DNA from: CAZZKF01 sp964654995
GTDB taxonomy: Bacteria; Pseudomonadota; Alphaproteobacteria; CAZZKF01
NCBI GenBank assembly: GCA_964654995.1
Contig: CAZZKF010000008.1
Location: 1-60,608 of the forward strand
DNA: 60,608 bases
Direction of reading: 5' to 3'
Under the pieces are notes generated by a model, which ran no database searches, was not told where the DNA came from, and saw nothing but the letters and a program-made list of their open reading frames with translations. Positions 26,632 to 37,263 of the stretch are shown piece after piece (position 1 is the first letter of the stretch; every line of letters starts with the position of its first letter). Position numbers and translations under genes: made by a program.

Positions 26632-27222
26632 TTGACCATCAAGACCCTGATTGCCTCGATCGTGATCGTTGCCGCCCTGCTGATCGGCCTCGGCTATTGG
26701 CAGCTCAAGACCTATGACGGCGTCCATGCCGCCCGAGAAATCACCATCGACGCCCCGCCCGACACCGTCTGGGCCTATCTGACGGAGCCCAAGAAACGCT
26801 CGAGCTGGGTCAGCGGGCTGGTCAGCGTCGTGCCGTTGCGCGGCACCCCGGGCACCGCCGGCAGCCGGGCGCTCTTGGTGATGCTGCGCCAGGGCCAGAG
26901 ATTCGAGCTGGAAGAGGACGTCATCGGCGCCGATGCGCCGACCTGGCTGGGAATCAAGACGGTGTCCGCCGGCGCCATCGTCACCACCACCTTCACGCTC
27001 GAGCCGCTGGGCCCGAAAGACGGCCCGGCAACCGGCACCCGGCTCACCTTCGAGCAGGACACCAATCACCTGTCCTGGCACGGCAAGCTGTTTGCCCCGT
27101 TCTGGCAGATGGCGGCAGAAGCCAATGCCGGCTCCGATCTGGAGCGCCTCAAGCAACTGGCGGAAGCGGACGCCGCCGAGGCCCGGCCCGCCGGCGCCGC
27201 GTCGGTCCGGCGCGTGGGTTAG
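26632..27222 (+). CDS. Membrane-anchored SRPBCC (START-like) protein
   Basis: A 196-residue protein with one N-terminal membrane segment (LIASIVIVAALLIGLGYWQL) and a START/SRPBCC domain beginning AAREITIDAPPDTVWAYLTE. This fold binds hydrophobic ligands; the ligand is unknown. The only suitable start is TTG at 26632, with GGAG about 11 bp upstream; no in-frame ATG fits the domain. It lies 16 bp after the T-run of the probable terminator. Confidence 0.75.
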   Translation: MTIKTLIASIVIVAALLIGLGYWQLKTYDGVHAAREITIDAPPDTVWAYLTEPKKRSSWVSGLVSVVPLRGTPGTAGSRALLVMLRQGQRFELEEDVIGADAPTWLGIKTVSAGAIVTTTFTLEPLGPKDGPATGTRLTFEQDTNHLSWHGKLFAPFWQMAAEANAGSDLERLKQLAEADAAEARPAGAASVRRVG

Positions 27223-27233
27223 GACCCGGTCGG

Positions 27234-27250
27234 CATTTACGTTGACGGTC
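27234..27250 (+). repeat. Copy 2 of the dispersed motif (first copy at 14436)
   Basis: CATTTACGTTGACGGTC in the spacer just after the SRPBCC gene, identical over 17 bp to 14436-14452 and followed by a related tail. The sharing of a 17-mer within 13 kb by two noncoding spacers is unlikely by chance. Confidence 0.55.
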
Positions 27251-27287
27251 TGGCGGAAGGCCATTCCGGCCCCGGCCAGGATGCGCC

Positions 27288-27482
27288 CTACGCGCCGGAG
27301 CGCCCCGCCGGCTCGACGGCATAGTCGTCGAACGTCCATTCGCCGGGTGATTCCACCTCGGCCATGAACAGATGCTCGGCGGCGGTCACCGCCTCTTCTT
27401 CCGAATCGGCGGCGACCTCGGCAACCCAGTAGAAGGTGCCGCGCTTCAATGCCGCCCTGAGCGTGACCTTGTAGCGTTTCAT
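27288..27482 (-). CDS. Small uncharacterised protein (64 aa)
   Basis: Family not recognised. The product starts MKRYKVTLRAALKRGTFYWV and continues with AEVAADSEEEAVTAAEHLFM and a C-terminal EWTFDDYAVEPAGR. The pattern of a strand, acidic helix and strand suggests a compact soluble domain. It lies 56 bp downstream of the acyl-CoA dehydrogenase on the same strand and could be cotranscribed. No signal peptide. Confidence 0.6.
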   Translation of the reverse strand: MKRYKVTLRAALKRGTFYWVAEVAADSEEEAVTAAEHLFMAEVESPGEWTFDDYAVEPAGRSGA

Positions 27483-27538
27483 GTCGGCGCGGTCCTTCTC
27501 GAGTCGTCCGGTACGCGAGGCGTTCGGCCGGCAATACC

Positions 27539-28678
<1,140 letters not shown>

Positions 28679-28762
28679 ACCGTCCTCCCGTCGGTTCGGA
28701 GTTCGGGCACACTGTAGTTTCGGCACCGACTCGATGTCCAGAACCGACGGCCCGACATGCAC

Positions 28763-28806
28763 CAAAAAAAGACCCGCGGCCGATGGGGGCAATCACCGGC
28801 CGCGGG
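28763..28806 (-). terminator. Intrinsic terminator of the DUF3179 gene
   Basis: On the minus strand, CCCGCGGCCG (28797-28806) and its perfect complement CGGCCGCGGG (28773-28782) enclose a 14-nt loop and are followed by seven T (plus-strand A-run 28764-28770). It lies 24 bp after the stop of the DUF3179 gene and would insulate the acyl-CoA dehydrogenase gene downstream. Confidence 0.8.
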
Positions 28807-28829
28807 AAACGGCACCCGTCGAAGCGGCG

Positions 28830-29831
28830 TCAGCGGGAGTGAAGGGTGCCGTCGGGATAAAAGGCATGGAACGCAAAGGCAAAGGTGACATCGTAGACCA
28901 CATCGACCAGCCCCCGGTCGGTGCGGCGTTGCACCAGCACGTTGCCGATGTCGCGCCCGCGGGTGATCCGGCGATCATCGAGGGCCGAGTTCTGGCCCGG
29001 CTCCCAGGTCAGCACCAGGTCGGCGTATTCGATCCGCCGCGCCGCCCGCAGGCGCTGCAGCGGCCAGGCCTGGCGGCCGACTCTGACCACCCGGGCCATC
29101 GGCGCGATGCCCTTGGGCAGATCGCCCTTGAAGAAGGCGCGCAAGGGCCGGCGCTGCCGGTCATAGCCGGCGTAAGGGTTCTGGCCGTAGGGGCGGTCGC
29201 GGCCGGGGGGCAGCAGGATCAGGCCGTCGGCCTCTCGGGCGCGGTACAGCGCCACCGATTCGATCCGCGCCGGGATCATCCTGAGCTCGGCGCCGGTGAG
29301 ATCGCCGACGATCGCCCGGCCGACGAACTGCTGCCACCAGCTTTCGGTCTGACGGTCGTACATCACCAGATCCGAGTGGCGCAGCTTGCCGGTGGTGCCG
29401 AAATCGAGCACCTGGCCATCCACCCGGCGATCGAAGACGATGCCGGCATCGCACAGCGGGCAGTAGGTCACCGCCACCGGAACGCCGCCGACCACGTCAT
29501 TGGCGATCTCGTGCCAGATCAGCACCCGCAAGGGGTAGGCCCGGGCATCGCCATTAATTCGCACGCTGATCACCGGTTCGGTATCGGCGAGTCCCCGCAC
29601 CTTGGCGACCGGCGCGAATTCGGGGTTGTCGATGGCCGGAATGCCGTCCTTGGGCGGGCCGCCGCCGGCGATTTCGTCCAGAGGCACGCTGTGGCGGGAA
29701 AAATCGGTCCGCGGCCAGGCCTTCTTCCAGGCCCGCGGCGCGCCGTCGCTGGCCGCCGCCAGCGACGATGCCATCAGCAGCACCGCCAGCAGCAGCGCCC
29801 CCAGTCCGGTTCCGGTTGTTCTCACCGCCAC
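28830..29831 (-). CDS. DUF3179 domain protein, exported
   Basis: A 333-residue protein with a signal peptide (GLGALLLAVLLMASSLAAAS) and the DUF3179 pattern: INGDARAYPLRVLIWHEIAN, VAVTYCPLCDAGIVFDRRV, and FGTTGKLRHSDLVMYDRQTE. The function of the family is unknown. The CPLC pair may bind metal or be redox active. The start is GTG at 29831 with AGGGG six bases upstream. It is a single-gene unit followed by a strong terminator. Confidence 0.86.
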   Translation of the reverse strand: MAVRTTGTGLGALLLAVLLMASSLAAASDGAPRAWKKAWPRTDFSRHSVPLDEIAGGGPPKDGIPAIDNPEFAPVAKVRGLADTEPVISVRINGDARAYPLRVLIWHEIANDVVGGVPVAVTYCPLCDAGIVFDRRVDGQVLDFGTTGKLRHSDLVMYDRQTESWWQQFVGRAIVGDLTGAELRMIPARIESVALYRAREADGLILLPPGRDRPYGQNPYAGYDRQRRPLRAFFKGDLPKGIAPMARVVRVGRQAWPLQRLRAARRIEYADLVLTWEPGQNSALDDRRITRGRDIGNVLVQRRTDRGLVDVVYDVTFAFAFHAFYPDGTLHSR

Positions 29832-30305
29832 GTCGGGCCCCTGACTTGTGTTCTTGGTTTTCGAACCATCGACGGCGCCGGCCTCCTGCGTGCCGTCCGG
29901 GTGCGATCGGCTTTCCGTTCAGTAAACAGGTCTCGCCAGGCAGCGGCAAATCACGGCGAATCAATTGCCCGTGAGGGTGTGCGGCCGGCCGCATCAGGTG
30001 ACACGGCGGCACCCCTGAATGGTCGCCGCGCCAGGACCGGGAGCAGCGCAGACCGGATTAAAATTTTGCCGAAATTCACGCCGATTTGCGCCGATTGTTA
30101 AGCGCCCTTCAATCCCCGGCCTTTAGACTCCTCGCCGCTGATGCGGAATCGGCGTCCCCCGATTCGAACAGGGTCAGCCCCATCATACGGGCCCTCGGGG
30201 CCAGCCGATATTCCGCGCCGGACAGGCTGCCGGGACCGGGCTGAAACATGCGCCGGGCCCGAAGCGGGCCTCAACCCTTGGAAGCCACCGCGAGGTGATC
30301 GGGAG
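29832..30305. other. Noncoding region between DUF3179 gene and a small membrane protein gene
   Basis: About 474 bp upstream of both divergent genes. It contains a 12-bp palindrome (GCGGCCGGCCGC at 29981-29992), a less GC-rich patch near 30058-30110 (ATTAAAATTTTGCC, ATTGTTAAG) that may hold a promoter, and a small hairpin near 30255 (GGCCCG/CGGGCC). No gene was supported. Confidence 0.55.
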
Positions 30306-30569
30306 ATGCAGGATTTGCCGCTGCGCTATCTGGAGGTCACGGTTCTGGTGATCTACCTCTATGCCCAGGCCAAGGCCGTCCTGCTATGGGACGGCGGCTG
30401 GCGCGCCGCCGGGATGGTCATCGCGGCGGCCGAGCTGTTCGGCGCCATTGTCGCCTATCACCAGGGCTGGCTGGTGGATGCCCGCCTGTTCGCGGTCTTC
30501 GGGCTCACCGGCCTGGCGGCACTGGCCGGCCTGGCGCTCACCCGGCGTCTGTTGCGCGCGGCCCGTTAA
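30306..30569 (+). CDS. Small membrane protein (87 aa), unknown
   Basis: Not recognised. The product begins MQDLPLRYLEVTVLVIYLYA and has about three hydrophobic segments (residues about 8-28, 33-52, 58-80), ending RRLLRAAR. Start ATG at 30306 with GGGAG just upstream; the open frame extends to 30141 but has no better start. It resembles small hydrophobic inner-membrane proteins with no assigned role. Confidence 0.6.
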   Translation: MQDLPLRYLEVTVLVIYLYAQAKAVLLWDGGWRAAGMVIAAAELFGAIVAYHQGWLVDARLFAVFGLTGLAALAGLALTRRLLRAAR

Positions 30570-30636
30570 GACGCCGGCGTCGCCGGTGACCTCCCTGCGG
30601 TGCCGCGCATGCCTCCGATGAGCAGGGGGAACGGCC

Positions 30637-30987
30637 TTACTTGGTGCTGGCCGTCTTGTTCTTGTAGGCGCGGATTTCTTCGTTGAACCGGTTGACGAAC
30701 GCCTCTTCGGCGTCGACCGAGGCGTTGTAGCGCCGGGTCCAGGTCAAGAGCTGCTCCTCGGTGGCCTCCTCGCCGGCCGCCGCACGCTCACCATCCAGGC
30801 ATTCACGAAAAGTGACCAGTTCCTTCTGATAGGCCCGAACCGCCTTGACTGCGGCAACCATCGCCTCCTTGGTGGCGGTCGCGCCGTCCGGCAGCTCCGG
30901 CTCGCCCGGACGCACGCACTCGGCCGCCGCAGGAACCGCCAGTGACATCATCACGCCCAGCGCCGCAATGGCAAGAACTCGCTTCAT
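30637..30987 (-). CDS. Small exported protein, unknown (116 aa)
   Basis: An exported protein with signal peptide MKRVLAIAALGVMMSLAVPA and likely cleavage after AAA. The mature part is mainly charged helix with a cysteine early (AECVRPGEPE) and another in FRECLDGERAAAG. Family not recognised. The start could also be the ATG at 30996, three codons earlier. It converges with the small membrane protein gene, 67 bp between stops. Confidence 0.65.
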   Translation of the reverse strand: MKRVLAIAALGVMMSLAVPAAAECVRPGEPELPDGATATKEAMVAAVKAVRAYQKELVTFRECLDGERAAAGEEATEEQLLTWTRRYNASVDAEEAFVNRFNEEIRAYKNKTASTK

Positions 30988-31194
30988 AGGTCTCATGCCC
31001 TCTGTTTTGAAAGGAATGCCCTTTATAATGACGCCGCCCGCCCGCCTCAAGGCCCCCGAGGTGGTCGCCAACGGCATCCCCCGTTCGCACCGACGGCTCC
31101 AAGATACATGATTTCTCAAGGTGAGGTAAATGCCGGGTGCAAGAACCGATCAGGGGGATTGACCGCCCGGTCGTTTCAGCCTCACACTTGCACC

Positions 31195-31506
31195 ATGTTC
31201 AAGCCCAGGAAACCACCGCCACCGCGCAAGCCGCTGCGCCAGCGGGTGGCCGAACGCAAGGCCGGCTATGGCCGGCGCGAGGAAAGCGAGACCGCGCGTC
31301 TGTGGCGCCGGCGTCTGGGGACGCTCGGCAACCTGTTCCAGATCGTTGCGCTGATTCTGCTGGTGGTCGAGGTGCTGCCGCTGATCCAGGGTGGGCTGGA
31401 GGGAGTCGCCAGTCTCAATTACATGCGGATCACGGTCTATGCCCTGGTCTTCGTGCTCGGGCGGATCGTCCGCGCCGGCGCCGACCTCACCCGCACCCTG
31501 CGCTGA
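31195..31506 (+). CDS. Small basic protein with C-terminal membrane segments (103 aa)
   Basis: Not recognised. The N-terminal 45 residues are very basic (MFKPRKPPPPRKPLRQRVAE and on), followed by two hydrophobic stretches, LFQIVALILLVVEVLPLIQG and MRITVYALVFVLGRIV. It could be a two-pass inner-membrane protein with a cytoplasmic basic head. It converges with the Flp pilin gene, 23 bp between. Confidence 0.55.
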   Translation: MFKPRKPPPPRKPLRQRVAERKAGYGRREESETARLWRRRLGTLGNLFQIVALILLVVEVLPLIQGGLEGVASLNYMRITVYALVFVLGRIVRAGADLTRTLR

Positions 31507-31529
31507 GCGCCGGCCGGCCGACGCCCGGA

Positions 31530-31712
31530 TCAGGTGCCGCCGGGCACGGTAACCGTCAAGCTTTCGACGATCGTCGCGTAAATCCGGTTGACCTCGGTCG
31601 ACCAGGTGGACAGGGCAACCAGCGTGGCGCCAACGATCAGGCCGATGATCAGCGCATATTCCACCGCCGTGTTGCCACGCTGGTTTCGCCGGAAATCTGT
31701 CTTCGTCGTCAT
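31530..31712 (-). CDS. Flp/Fap-type pilin subunit, orphan
   Basis: A 60-residue class IVb pilin precursor. The cleavage and hydrophobic segment is RRNQRGNTAVEYALIIGLIV, with Gly before N and the Glu five residues into the mature protein, as needed for prepilin peptidase and assembly. The small soluble tail is short, as in Flp. Tad/Flp loci normally carry tadZABC, cpaBC and a prepilin peptidase; none is in this window, so either those genes are elsewhere or this pilin is used separately. Its promoter lies in an AT-rich island. Confidence 0.88.
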   Translation of the reverse strand: MTTKTDFRRNQRGNTAVEYALIIGLIVGATLVALSTWSTEVNRIYATIVESLTVTVPGGT

Positions 31713-32014
31713 TGTTCCAACCCGCCGCCTTCCTGGAAATACAGTTACCAATCAAACGTAAACGGGCAATTAATTCAAGAAAACAAATGGATATATAATA
31801 TAGATGCAAGTATATAAAATTATATAAAATATTTATTCAACAATATAGGCTATGATTAAGGGACATGATCAGGAGATCAAGAGCAGTCGACTACATCTTT
31901 TTCTTGGAAATCAGTGAAAAAGCGCAAGACAGGACCAAACCGGGCGACGTCGCAAGCCCCGACCAGGGCAGCAGGTCCTGCCGGCAGGACAGAGATTTCG
32001 GCGGGGTCGCCGCC
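31713..32014. other. AT-rich island upstream of the orphan pilin
   Basis: 302 bp with no gene. From about 31740 to 31920 the base composition is mostly A/T (for example GGATATATAATATAG and TATATAAAATTATATAAAAT), in striking contrast with the surrounding GC-rich DNA. It contains a predicted minus-strand promoter at 31811-31840. The remainder toward 32014 returns to GC-rich sequence. Confidence 0.75.
31811..31840 (-). promoter_or_regulatory. Predicted promoter of the Flp pilin gene
   Basis: On the minus strand TTGAAT (31835-31840) and TATATA (31811-31816) are separated by 18 bp, giving a leader of about 90 nt before the pilin ATG at 31712. AT-rich flanks give several alternative -10 choices. 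Confidence 0.4.
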
Positions 32015-32188
32015 TCAGCGGGTCGGACGCCGGCGCCGGCGCTGGAGAACGGCGCGGGCGGTGTGACGCAGGGCGCGGATCTGGTCGGCGGTAATGCCGT
32101 CGCTGCGCATCAGGGCCCGGATCACGGGATCGCGCAAAACGTCCTCAAGCGACGGTTCCTTGGTATCGGCGATGGGCATGGTTCTCAT
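32015..32188 (-). CDS. Small hypothetical protein (57 aa)
   Basis: The product begins MRTMPIADTKEPSLEDVLRD and continues with PVIRALMRSDGITADQIRAL and an arginine-rich tail. It resembles short uncharacterised alphaproteobacterial proteins with a DxLxDPxxRxxMxxDGI-like core. Function is unknown. It lies 127 bp downstream of the histidine kinase on the same strand. Confidence 0.55.
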   Translation of the reverse strand: MRTMPIADTKEPSLEDVLRDPVIRALMRSDGITADQIRALRHTARAVLQRRRRRPTR

Positions 32189-32315
32189 TGGTCGTCTCAC
32201 TTGCCCGTCATAGTGCCCTGAAATCATGTCCTTTTTGTGGCGCGGCCATGGTGATTCCGTGAATTCAGCGGCATTTGTGCCGTCTCGTCATTGCCGTCAC
32301 CGGGGAGCACTCCGG

Positions 32316-33935
<1,620 letters not shown>

Positions 33936-34166
33936 GTGCCGGTTTTTCAAGGCTGATCGTCGGACCCCGTGTGTCAGGTGGCCGAGTATTCCAAGAAAAC
34001 GTTAAGATTTCCTGTCGAGCCGGGCCCTGACCTGAGGTTTTTGCCGGCCCTGTCGGCAGCCCTGCCGGGCAAGCGCGGAGCAACCGCATCAAACTGATTC
34101 CATATGACCGTGATACGCTCTAGACTCGCAAAACGCAGTTCAAGACCGGGGCAGGAAACGCAAACC

Positions 34167-35540
<1,374 letters not shown>

Positions 35541-35580
35541 GACCCGGTTTCCCGGCCACGGCCGGTCATCCGGCAAATGA

Positions 35581-35608
35581 AAACGGGGCCGTGATCATGG
35601 CCCCGTTT
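35581..35608. terminator. Bidirectional intrinsic terminator between convergent genes
   Basis: Perfect 10-bp arms AAACGGGGCC/GGCCCCGTTT enclose GTGATCAT. The A and T runs at the two sides give a U-tract of four or so on each strand. It lies 40 bp after the histidine kinase stop and 45 bp beyond the stop of the minus-strand cysteine-repeat gene, serving both. Confidence 0.75.
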
Positions 35609-35653
35609 CAAAATCTCGACATCCGGTGAATCGATACCGGACCGACCCGCCGG

Positions 35654-35950
35654 TTACTTCGGTTTGCAGGGATTGCAGGGTTTCTTGGCCGCACACGGAT
35701 TGCACGGATTCTTGACCTTGCAGGGATTCTTGGCCGCGCACGGATTGCACGGATGCTTGGCCGCACACGGATTGCACGGATGCTTGGCCTTGCAGGGGTG
35801 CTTGGCCTTGCATGGATTGCACGCGTTTGCGACCTGCATGTACTTCGGCGCGGCCGCCGGATTGGGACTCATATCCGCGGTCGTCGTGGCCAACGCAGCC
35901 GCGCTAGTCATGGTTGCAATTGCGGCCAACGTAGCCGTCTTTTTCAACAT
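35654..35950 (-). CDS. Exported cysteine-rich repeat protein (NPC/KAKHPC repeats)
   Basis: A 98-residue protein. MLKKTATLAAIATMTSAAAL is a signal peptide and a short linker (ADMSPNPAAAPKYMQVANA) leads to a 55-residue cysteine domain from residue 44. It has 12 cysteines, spaced alternately C-x2-C (CNPC) and C-x5-C (CKAKHPC, CAAKNPC), with Lys, Pro, Ala, Asn and His almost the only other residues. There is no aromatic or hydrophobic core. Regular spacing in multiples of three suggests a metal-binding repeat or disulfide-linked rod. I do not recognise a named family, though similar NPCAAK-type repeats occur in other proteobacteria as hypothetical proteins. The gene is followed by a strong terminator and no maturation enzyme is adjacent. 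Confidence 0.85.
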   Translation of the reverse strand: MLKKTATLAAIATMTSAAALATTTADMSPNPAAAPKYMQVANACNPCKAKHPCKAKHPCNPCAAKHPCNPCAAKNPCKVKNPCNPCAAKKPCNPCKPK

Positions 35951-36217
35951 ATCGATGCCTCCCCAGATTGTGGATACGCCTCTGCGTAGCGGGGCCGGAC
36001 CAGCGAGGCCCGGGCGCCCACGCGAAAGTTGACATACTGGAGAGACGACGTCACGTAAAATTTTTGAATGATTCCATCTTGCGGTCGCGACGCCGGTGCG
36101 GTTGGCGGCCCCGCAATGATCATGGGCAGCGTCGCGAGAGCCGGCGGCATGCCAGGCGTCGATCACCGCCGGGCAGCCGGAACTGGCTTTCCCGGAAAAT
36201 TCGGATAATCTGCTGTC

Positions 36218-37249
36218 ATGCGCGTGGCCAATTTTTCTCTCGGCTTCATAGCTCTCGTCCTCGGCTTCTACCTGCTGTATCTGGGCAAGGGCATCCTGCT
36301 GCCGCTGGTGATCGCGGTGGTGCTGTGGTACCTGGCGATCCTGCTCACCGACGGCTTCGCGGCGATCCGGTTGGGACGATGGACGCTGCCGCGGCCGCTG
36401 GCGTTCGCCGCGGCGCTTGCCACTTCGGTCGGCGCCATCTGGTTCGTCGTCAATCTGGTCAACAGCAATATCGAGGATGTGGTCGCCGCTGCGCCGATCT
36501 ATCAGGCCCGGCTCGAAGCCCTGGCCGGGCGGGCCTACGCGGCCCTGGGCGTCAGCCAGCCGCCGACGATCGGCCAGGTTCTGGACACCGTCAATGTGCG
36601 GACCATCATCAGCAGCCTGGCGACAACGGTGACCGCGGTCGCCGGCTATACCGGCATGATCCTCGTCTACCTGATCCTGCTGTTCATGGAATACAAGAGC
36701 TTCGGCCGCAAGCTCGAGGCGTTTCTGGGAAGCGGCGAGCGAACCCGCGAGGTGCGCGACTTGCTGGCGCGCATTCGCGCCGACGTCAACACCTACATCC
36801 GGATCAAGACCGCGATGAGCCTGCTGACCGCCGGGCTGGCCTATGTGGTGCTGGCGCTGGTCGGGCTCGACTTCGCCGCCTTCTGGGCGCTGCTCATCTT
36901 TCTGCTCAATTTCATTCCGACCATCGGCTCGATCGTCGCGGTGCTGTTTCCGATGCTGCTCGCCCTCATCCAGTTCGAGACGCTGGGGCCCTTCGTCATC
37001 GTCTCGGTGGCGCTGATCGCCATCCAGTTCGCCATCGGCAGCGTGCTGGAGCCGAAGCTGACCGGCCATTCGCTCAACCTGAGCCCGCTGGTGATCCTGC
37101 TCTCGCTCGCCCTGTGGGGGCAGATCTGGGGCATTGCCGGGATGTTCCTGTGCGTGCCGATGATGGTGATCGCCAACATCGCGCTGGCCCATTTCCCGAG
37201 CACCCGGCGCATCGCCATCATGATGTCGAGCAATGGTCGGCCGGGGTAG
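36218..37249 (+). CDS. AI-2E family (PF01594-type) membrane transporter
   Basis: A 343-residue membrane protein with N-terminal paired segments (FSLGFIALVLGFYLLYLGKG and LVIAVVLWYLAILL), a central amphipathic region, and a C-terminal block of segments including FLLNFIPTIGSIVAVLFP and EPKLTGHSLNLSPLVILLSL, which are typical of this family. Members transport quorum molecules, ions or other small substrates; the name is historical. The ATG at 36218 follows the cysteine-repeat gene divergently. Confidence 0.9.
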   Translation: MRVANFSLGFIALVLGFYLLYLGKGILLPLVIAVVLWYLAILLTDGFAAIRLGRWTLPRPLAFAAALATSVGAIWFVVNLVNSNIEDVVAAAPIYQARLEALAGRAYAALGVSQPPTIGQVLDTVNVRTIISSLATTVTAVAGYTGMILVYLILLFMEYKSFGRKLEAFLGSGERTREVRDLLARIRADVNTYIRIKTAMSLLTAGLAYVVLALVGLDFAAFWALLIFLLNFIPTIGSIVAVLFPMLLALIQFETLGPFVIVSVALIAIQFAIGSVLEPKLTGHSLNLSPLVILLSLALWGQIWGIAGMFLCVPMMVIANIALAHFPSTRRIAIMMSSNGRPG

Positions 37250-37263
37250 TTCTCGACGCCGCC

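Noticed and set aside
29981..29992. GCGGCCGGCCGC palindrome as an operator
   Set aside because: Such GC-only palindromes are frequent in DNA of this composition and no promoter element lies next to it.
30150..30190. Sequence CCGATTCGAAC resembling a tRNA T-arm
   Set aside because: No matching 5-bp stem, no acceptor or anticodon arms within 80 bp on either strand.
35560..35653. Small gene between the histidine kinase and the cysteine-repeat gene
   Set aside because: The interval is only a terminator region with no start and ribosome-binding pair.
35660..35830. Tandem-looking repeats of about 25-35 bp suggesting a CRISPR-like array
   Set aside because: They are the codons of the cysteine-repeat protein: unequal, imperfect, in frame, and without spacers of constant length.
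36027..36055. TTGACA near 36028 as a promoter for the AI-2E family gene
   Set aside because: The closest -10-like box is 21 bp away, outside the usual spacing.
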